DNA of 40,723 nucleotides from a virus. The stretch covers positions 1 through 40,723 of the IMG/VR virus record IMGVR_UViG_3300021962_000236; one strand, written 5' to 3'. The notes under the pieces were generated by a model. It was not told where the DNA came from. It did not search any database and worked only from the letters and a program-made list of their open reading frames with translations. Made by a program: the position numbers and the translations under genes. This document shows, piece by piece, positions 1-9,600 of this stretch. Position 1 is the first letter of the stretch, and the number at the start of each line of letters is the position of its first letter.

Positions 1-148
1 AGTTAATTTATACGGCGATAGAAGAGATGTAGATAACTTTAAGCAGCAAGCTATGGGCTTAGGAAAATTCAATATGAACACTACTATGTATCGTAGAGCT
101 CCCGAATTGGGCAAGAACCCGTATCAACAAGTGGCTAGTTCTTTCTAA
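1..148 (+). CDS. C-terminal end of an unidentified phage protein (partial)
   Basis: An open frame runs in from the left edge (first full codon at base 2) and ends at TAA 146-148, leaving 48 residues that finish NPYQQVASSF. The fragment is polar, with several Arg, Asn and Gln residues, and has no motif I recognise. The next gene starts eight bases after the stop, and AAGGTGA at 147-153 overlaps the stop codon, so the two are probably in one transcript. Given the genes that follow, a tail or virion protein is the likeliest identity, but that is inferred from position only. Confidence 0.6.
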   Translation, partial: VNLYGDRRDVDNFKQQAMGLGKFNMNTTMYRRAPELGKNPYQQVASSF

Positions 149-156
149 GGTGACGT

Positions 157-609
157 ATGATTTTTGGTGCCGATAAACAAAATAAAAACTTAAAAGAGGC
201 TGCAGCCAAGACTAAAGATACGTCTCCAAGGACGCAAACCTCAAATAAGTACGCAGCAAAAATAGCATCAAATAAAAATAATTCAACAGCCATTGAAGCA
301 AGTCAAGCAAAAAATATAAAGTTTAATTCTAAGAAAAACATTAATAGATCAGATACTTTGAAGGGGTCAAAAGAAGGTTTGATGGATGGAAAATCCACAC
401 ACCTTCAAATGAATAATTCTGGTTACCTATCCAAAAAGCTTCAGGAAGCAAGATATAGCAAGTCGCACCAAAGTCATGTAAGTCCATTTATGAAATCTAA
501 TTTTACAAATTATCATAATAATGATATAATTAACAATTATAGTGGTGTTACTCAAAAGGACTCTTCTTCATCTAGACTAGATGCTTTGTCTAGAATAAAC
601 ATAATGTGA
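157..609 (+). CDS. Small basic, low-complexity protein of unknown function
   Basis: This 150-residue protein is dominated by Lys, Asn and Ser, contains no Cys, and has no signal peptide or membrane segment. It looks largely disordered. A good ribosome-binding site (AAGGTGA, 147-153) sits just before ATG 157, which supports the start. It lies between an unidentified gene and the giant hub gene, with nine bases to the hub start. A short, charged, disordered protein beside a tail hub could be an assembly or scaffolding factor or a minor virion component, but nothing in the sequence decides this. I do not recognise a family. Confidence 0.7.
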   Translation: MIFGADKQNKNLKEAAAKTKDTSPRTQTSNKYAAKIASNKNNSTAIEASQAKNIKFNSKKNINRSDTLKGSKEGLMDGKSTHLQMNNSGYLSKKLQEARYSKSHQSHVSPFMKSNFTNYHNNDIINNYSGVTQKDSSSSRLDALSRINIM

Positions 610-618
610 TGGTAAATA

Positions 619-3600
619 ATGGCTAATCCACAATCGGTTCTATCTCATAAAATAGATGCTAAAGCATCATCATATATAAAGTATTTATTAGGATTATCTT
701 ATGTAGACAGGATCATAGATTTTCTTGACCCAACTAACGGCTCAACAAATTACCTTCAACTGTCTGAATTTTTTAGTAATGGCATACTTCCATTTGGAGA
801 GTCATTAGATGGCTCACCATTAGATGCAATTAATTATAACGAAGAAGATCAATTTTCTTTATATGCAATCAATCTAGGTATTAACTATTGGTTGAATGGA
901 AGTACGCAAGCGATAAAATCTTTAAGTAGAGAATTAATAAATACATACAATTCACAAACTGGTAACAATTATAGTGAATTTGAAATAAAGGTAGTATTTT
1001 TTGATGGTTGGCCATCTCCAACTAAGCCAAATGGAACACCAGAACCCAACCATCCAGCAGTTAATATTGCAGCCTATGCTTTGTATCATAGATTGCTTAT
1101 ATGGAAAAACCTTTCGCCAGCACTTGACGTAAAGCTCTTGGTAAGAGAAGAAATTAAATTTATCTTACAAGAAATTGATAAATCTATAGATCCAGATGGA
1201 AAAGGTGAGTCATCATATCTTGAAACTGTATTACAGGCAGTTTATAAAGAAGATGATATTGAATATTATTTAAACATATTAAAAACTCAATCAAGACCAA
1301 GTGAAGATGTTGGATCTATATCATGGCTTGGTTTTTATAGAGCATTTGATCCAGAACAAGTTAAAACAAAACCAACAATAGATCCAAAAGGATTATCAGC
1401 CGATCAATTTGACAAGTTAATAGATAAAATAATTCAGTCAGGCTTACTACAACTTGCCTCATATGCAACTGATATAGGAATCTTCGCAAGGCAAAGGCTC
1501 TCTGATGGAACTTCTGTTCAGCAATCAGCTGCAAATGCTCTTGATCCAGTTAGAGATACTGCTTGGTTAAATCAATTAATTTATGTTACAACTAATCTGA
1601 CTAGAGATCCAATAGCACTACAAACAATAAATGTATATTTCCCAGCGTTAGTGACTTTCTTTTTTGATGCGTTAGCCGCAACAGCAGACTACTCCAATAA
1701 TGGAAAAGGTGGCGGAGAAGAAGACGAACTTAATGACATTAATAAATTCTTAGAAGAATTTCAAAAAGCTTTAGGAATGAGAGATGGTGAATCTGTATTT
1801 GAATTAGCTTCTAATTTTCAAGAAAGAATAGGAACCACCAGCAAAAAAATTGCAGAGGTTTTAACCAATTCTCCATATAGGCCTAATTCCTCACCAGAAA
1901 CACCAGATATTTTTCATCTGAGACTAGGCGCCGCAAACTTCTATGTTCCACCACTATCTATAAATATAAATGCAGCTTTTAAAACTGGAAGCTTAACTGG
2001 TGGAGCATTAAGACAAAGGAATACTCCAAAATTTAATTCAGGGTATAAAGAAACTTCTATAACGATGAGATTGTTCTTTCCTAATTATGAAGAAATTTGG
2101 GGAATTTCAATTGAGGATGCATCAAGAATAAGATTAAAAGATAATTTTGTAATAGACTTTTCTAGTGATGGTGACTCAGATAAAAAAATAGATAAATTCC
2201 TTTCTTCACTAAGAGGAATAATAGCAGCATTTAAGTACTCACCATTTCTACCTATTAAAAATAGTTACTTAAATGGAGTTCACGGCATAACAGCAGTTGC
2301 TCTTTCTGGCATGCAAATACAAACAGTGCCTAACTTTCCATTTGCTCTAGCTGTAGATCTAGAGCTTCTTAACTTTAATCATAAACCACTTCTTCCTATG
2401 ATTAGTGATTTTAATCAAGCTATACACTGGGGTAAGTATAGGCAGTATATGGGTAAAGCTGCTGGCGCAATGTACAGTTATGTAAATGGTGATTTCTTGC
2501 AAAAGAAAAGTGATGTAAAAGCTTCAGATAAAATAGCAAATTCATCTAATGTTCAATCTGGTTTAACGGTTGGCAGTAATACATATGATGTTAGTCCATA
2601 TGGCGCTTCACTAGTTAGGACTTCTAGTTATGATGACGAAAAATTAACAACTAATATTTTAGACGAATGGAATAATGGCAATAATATTACATTTTATATT
2701 CCTATAGAATCACAAACAAAAATATTTTTACCAGATACAAGCTCATTTAGAGCTGATAATGAAGATTTGATAACTGATCAAGGTGAAGATTTTTGGTCAA
2801 GAATATTATCATATGTTGGAATTGACATTAACCAATCAGCTGATTATGGAATAACACTAGCAAACACTTATCAATTAGCAACTAGTGGTCAGTATAATAG
2901 AAGTATTAAAAATATATTAAGAGACGCAATAGATGTTTTAACAGCTGGGGTTTCAACAGGTGAGCCTCAGAAAAAAGTTTATGATTATTTGGTTAAAGTA
3001 TTTTTAATAGAAAATAAATCTTTAAGTGATTCTGAAAAAACTTTTATTAAAGATATAAATAGTATGACTGTTCCGGGGCAGTTTGGCACAAATAATTATA
3101 TTGTTAATGGAGAGGTGTTAAGAGACACAACTATATCTGTAGTAAAAGATTACATGAAGAAAATTTCTCTTAACTCTAAAACCTATTTAGACCAGACAAC
3201 TGAATCATTAGCAGTTAAAAAAGCAAAATCTCAAGGCATTGAAATACCAGGCGATGGCCAAAATGGAAACGAAGAATATCAAAATATATATAATGAAACA
3301 AAAGCTCAAGTAAGCGATGCATTTAGCGTATTGTTATATGAAAGATTTTATACAAGTGGTCCAATACAAGCCTTAATGGAAGCCGCAAGAGCAAGGGCAG
3401 GTGCTTTCCAATTTAGAGAGTGGGAAGTACCAATGATGAAAGTTGATCTCGATCCAAGCTCTGTTATTGTAAATGGAGTTAGTGTTTCTTTGGGTAATAA
3501 CTTAGCAAAACTCCAGCTTCAAATGCAAGATGAACCTACCTATCAACATATTGGAGGTAGAGATACTTTTATTAATATTTCCATGACTGTGACTGGAGAA

Positions 3601-6600
3601 AAAGAATTAGCAAAAATTAAAAGAATATTTGATCACGTAAACTCGTTAGCTAGATTAGAACATGCTAGTGGCGTACTTGGCTTTATGGGTATTAAGAATA
3701 TTATTACCGCACTTGCTGGAGTTAAGTATGTAATGCCATCAAACTATTCGGTATCAACAATGCCAGATTACCCTCATGTTTATCAAGTAAGTTTAAGCTT
3801 AATGGATTTTGACGTCTTCCAACAAACTAGAGAAAAGTTAAGCTCAAAACAACAAGCAGATTTTATAGATATATTTAATACAAAAAGAAATCCATTCTTA
3901 AGAATAAAACAATTGTGGGGTTCTTTCAACGCATATCCAGATTTACCATTGCAAATAAAAGATCCAAAAACAAATGAAACAGTTGGCACACTGGATCCAG
4001 ATTTCTATTTTAGAAGCTTTGAAATGTTTGACAGAGACGTTATCAATAACGTAAGTTCTCAAACTAGATATCCTGCATTTAATTCTATTGGCCCAACTTT
4101 TGATGGCAAAGTAAATGGAACTCAACAAGAGAAGATGCAAAAACAACTTGCAGTAATATATCTATTGCAAAACTTTATTAGAGAATTTGGCGATTTAACT
4201 ACTCCAGATTTAAAGTCTGCAAAATTAAAAGAACTTATTCTATGGATAAATGGCAATGAAATAGACCATGATCTTTTCTTAGCAACATTAAAATTTTACA
4301 TCGAAAAAAATGAAAATATAAAAGTAACAGGTGAAGCATTATTAACTGATTATATTAACTTTAATACAGGAACTGTAACTGATGATCCAGATGATAATTT
4401 GTACAACGCAGATATTCATTCTCAACCATATGTTGTTGGAGATGTTTCTTCTTCTAGTAGAAAATTATTTAACATTATTGAGATGGCTCTAAGTGGAAGC
4501 TTTAGCTTAAAAGATGAAGATAATATAAGTTTCATGCCAGACGATCTAGAATTCCATGGCATCATTCACCAAATGCCAATCTTAGATCCGGCAGAACCAA
4601 ATAAAATACCTGCAACATTTACAACTGCTTATGGAGTTAATTTTGGTTATATAGACGTAGAAAAAGATGGACGATTCTATCTTACGATAGATGGAGTTAA
4701 TATAAAGAAAGGTTCAAAAGTAGTTGAACTTGCTCCTGTTCCAATAGAAGAACATACTAATCCAGCAAATGGAACAAATTCTTCAGCGATTGCATCACTT
4801 TCTCCTTTGAGTTCTTACTCTAACCCAGTTTCTCACGGCGATTCAAATGGTCCAGAGTGGTCTTCTCAATCAGATCAACCGCCAAAATCAGTTAATATGC
4901 ACTGGGAAAAAATGTTGGTAGACACTCAGTATAGAGATATATCAGGAAGAATGCTCAGAGCTTTTCCAACCTATATGCTCTGGCTTATTGATGAAGGTGG
5001 TTATTTTGCTGGTGTTAAATTGTTTGACAATTTTTATGGATTACAATCGATTATAGATTTCTCTGTTGTATCCTCTGAGGATCTATTGGGAGACACTCTA
5101 ATATTTAGAGTTTCTAACCTATATTCAAAATTAACTAAACCAGCCGCTACAGATATTTTTGGTCCTGATTCTGCTCTAGCAAACTCTGCTTTAGGAGAAG
5201 ATTTAGCAGGTATTTTAGGCAATACTTTAAACAAAGCTAGAAATATTGCAGCTCACATGAAGGGTGAGTATGTTGTAGATATAGAAAGTATAGTATTAAA
5301 GCCTGGAGTTAGAGTTCACCTAAGAGGTGGATATGGATCTAATCCAAACTCGCTTCAAACACTATTTAATGGAACAATTACTCAGGTAGAGTATGGCGAA
5401 ATAGTTACCGTAACTGCTCAATCAGATGCAATTGAATTAGGTGCAGTAGTAAATTCAACTAATAAAAAAGGTGACAGCGGAAAAATAGATGGAGGAATAA
5501 ACACTGGTCTTTGGATGTCGGAGCCAAGAGACTTAATGGTTAGACTTTTATCTATGGGAACTTCTAGATTTAGAGAAGGAATAGCCAACGCAAATAGAGG
5601 ATTAGTTTTTTCAGAAAATAAATTTGGCATACGTCACTTTGGCTCGATGCTATATGAGCCTATGACGGCAGCAGAGGCCAAGAAACATTTTGCTAGAGTA
5701 GATGCAATAGCCGATGCTCATAAAGCAGTTAGCGAATTAACTGTCAGCGGAATGGCTAACTCTGGATTAAATATGTTAGGAATGGCTGGGGTTGGTGTTC
5801 AAGAGTTTAGAGGTGGAGTTTCATCTTTAATGACTCAATTGTGGTCAAACTTTTCGTCTCAAAGAGATCTTGAAATATTTAAAAGAAATATTTATCCAGG
5901 CAACGGAACTGGAATAGCTCAATTCTTAGGCGGTGACTTAGGAGATGGTTGGACAAGTGTTGCATCTATTACTCCCGAAAACCAACCTAATCCTAGATTA
6001 GATTATTTATCTAGATTGTCAGACGCCAGCTGGAACAAACTGGTTCAAGGTTATGATTCAGGATCAGCTAGTGCTAGTCAAGTTGTTGAATCTATTACAG
6101 AATCAGGAACAGTAAGAACTCAAGAGGGAAGTGCAAATTTATTTAAGAATTTAACACTTGGTGGCATAGGGGCAGGAATGTTGTTGGCTGGAGGTCCTGT
6201 AACTGCAAGCGTTGGTGTTGGAATTGGACTTCTTGGGGTTCTTAGCGGAAGAGGTGGAACAAATATATTTAGATCATTAGGTTTGATAAGTTCAAATCCA
6301 GATGATGATATGAGAGGTTTTGACGAGGTATCATTTAGAGCCCAAACATACATGAGAACAGTCTGGGAATTATTCCAAACATGTGCTCGACTTCTTCCTA
6401 ATTATATTGTTGCAGTTAGACCGTTTGAAGATAGATCAACAGTATTTTACGGCAAACCACATTGGTTATATACCTCTGGAGTAATACCTATCACCACTGG
6501 TTATCCTGGAGATGAAAGGGCAGCTGAACTTGGAATCATACCTCCACAGATAAATCAACCAGATTTTGATTTACTTCAAATAGTTAACTCTATCAATAAA

Positions 6601-9600
6601 GAAATAACACCATACGCCGATGCAGAAGCATTCTTAAGGGGAACAGAACCACTCGAAGCATTTAATGTGTTGGCGGAACAACAAGCTAAATCACTAGGAA
6701 TATTTCAAACAGCAGGATTTTTAGGCAACGAGGGTATCGTCTTAAATTTTAATTCCGAAAATGCAAAACAGATTAAAGATGACAAAGGCAATATTATAGC
6801 AAAACTTCCTACAAACAAAGGCAATGTTACTGTAGGTTTTCACTTACCAGTTGTTCCAAAAGGAAATGCTCCAGTTCAATTAGTTTCTGATTTTACTGGA
6901 AAAAATCATGCGCAAATAAATCAACTACCAAGTAGATTTAGATTCCCATTTTTTACCGCTAGAAAAGATGACGAAATGTTTCTTGATACATATGCATTTC
7001 AATATGGAAATCTAAAAGGCGTAGGCACCGCTACATCTGATGCCGCTAACAATACTGATAGCTTTTTGTTAAATACATCCCAAAAATTGTATGGAGAAGA
7101 ATTTAAAAAACTACTTCAGTATGATATTGATTATCAAGCAGGGCAAAATATTAGCGGAACACTAGCCTATGATATCTTAAGTAATCCATTAGATTTTTCT
7201 CTTTCTGGAAGTTTTGAAGTTGTTGTAAATGCTACAACAATATCAGTAACAATGCCATTGCCAGAATTAAATAGAAAAGATAATTTAGGATCTGATTTAA
7301 TAGAATTAGATCCTAAATTAGATAAAACAAAAACTTTATCTTATTCTGAATGGACTCCGCCGCACACCGATATTGATGAACAATTTTACATTGCTATGAG
7401 ATGGCCATATCAAGTTGGATTGCAAGACGCTGAGCTTTTAAAAAAGTTTAAACAATTTTATTTTGATAATGACAAAGAAGAATTGTACGGAAAAGTCGAA
7501 GACTATAGAAATCAACACGTTTTAATTTATAACCCTTCTGCACCAGGAGGCGGCGCTGCTGTTGTTTGTAAGCCAGCATATTTCTTGTGGGGAAAAAATG
7601 ATGGATATGAAGCTGGACACAAAGATAAATTTATTCCTCAATATGATGAAGCTAAAGTTGATGCTGTCGTTTCTCCCGATGCAGCGTATTACCTAAATAT
7701 ATTAACAACTAAAGAATACTCATTAGAACAAGATAAGGCTAAAAAATCTGGATATAACTATGGAGATGAAGGATATTCAGCTATTCCAGACATTGAAGAA
7801 TGTCACTTTGCATTCGTCCCAAATACTGTTCCTTTAGGAGTTGCTTTTAGCTCAGTTCATCCTATTAAACAATTTAAATTAATAAAAGGCCAAGAACTCC
7901 CATCTCCAGTTGGACCTGGTTCAGATGGCCTTCAGCCTTTTAATCCTGAAGGAGATCCAACAACAAGGTATCCGAAACCAGAAACAAATGATGATTTAAT
8001 TATTGGATTCGGAAACTTTACTCCACCAAAAAATTATGATGAATTGTACGCCGTGTTAGTTTCGCTTAATGCCGCCTCAATCTATCAGTATAAGCCAATA
8101 GATGAAGTTGGAATAAATGCTACAGCGGATTATCTACATGGTGGAAACTACTCTGGATATTATTCCGCTATACGAAATAAAGAATATACAAATCTTGATA
8201 ATTGGGAATATCAATACGATTTACTAATGTCAGAAGATCCAAATCAAGACTATGATTCAGCTGGAAGAAGTAAATTTCCTGGTGTGTATAATCCACAAGA
8301 CTCTGTTTCTATTCAAGCAAGAAAGTTTTATGATGAAGATTTTGATCCAACAACAAATGTAATAGCAGGAAACGGTAGAACACTGTCTCAAGCTCAGCAA
8401 ATTTGGGATCAATTCAGATTTGGCTACCATACATATGATTCTGTTAAAGAAATATTTTTTAATACATTCTTACTTGATGCAGATGATACAACAGGATTTC
8501 CAGATGAAATAAAGAAAATATTTTCATCTGAACCAGTACAAGCAGGTCCATACAAAAAATTTGGTGATAGCAACGGAAATGCTCTAGATGAATTTAGTAT
8601 ATTATTTGGGGATACTATAACTAAAGGTAATACAAGCACAATAAATGCGCAAAAAGAAGCTATTGAATATGCAAGGAAAAATTTTATAGATGCACCAGCA
8701 CAAGATGGTGGATTAATTGAATATTTTAACGCGTTAACAATAGAAAAAATTAAATTATTAAAAGCTAATTTATTTGATCTAAATGTTGCCAATAATATTT
8801 TTGGCACAACTATGGATGATACTACTTTTCAAGCAACAATTGATTCACCAGCAGCGCTGTTCTATTATTTAGTTGGTCTATTTAGACAGACTCTATGGGC
8901 AGACCCATATGCTAGAGCATGGTTAGTTTTAAAGCCTGATAAGAAAATAATATATGGGCATGAAGCGAAAGAGGACAAGTGGTCTTTTAAGCCAATAGAT
9001 AAAATATTTGAAGCATTTATTTTCCCAGGAAATACATACGCTAAGAAAAAAGATCAGTTCCTGCAACTTCTTTATAAGAATAAAGGAGAAGGAAATAGCG
9101 CGACAAACTTAGCCAGTAAGACATTGAATAGCCTAGGAGACTTTTACGATAAGAGCATAGGTCAAATATTCAATGCTGTAACAGATAGCTTAAGTGCTTT
9201 GTTTAATGTGTTCAGGCTTAACATGCTTCAGACTGGATATGGTTTGTCGCAAAGCTCAGTGCTAGCTAAGCAAGCAAATATATTGAATAAAGCTTTAAAT
9301 GACTCAATCTATTATTCACTCGGAAGACCTGGGTCATTGCTCAGAGCAGTGGATAATCCATTTACCAGAGAATACGCAGAACCAGTTGTTGAAGTTAGAG
9401 AACCGTTCCAAAGAGTTCACTACTTAAGCTCTTTCTCTCATATACTTTCTAATCAAATTCAAGAAAACTCTGGGGTTGCAACTACGATTACCGCTGTCTC
9501 TGATGGAAAGTATCCAGTAACAGTTTCTTTAGACAAAGGTGCTCCAGCAGATAGGCAAGTTGAGTCTACAGTAGAAACTGGAATTTATTTTGACAATGTT

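Noticed and set aside
8424-8807. 127-codon minus-strand frame within the hub gene
   Set aside because: Composition mirrors the opposing gene and it has no initiation signals; all convincing genes here are on the + strand.
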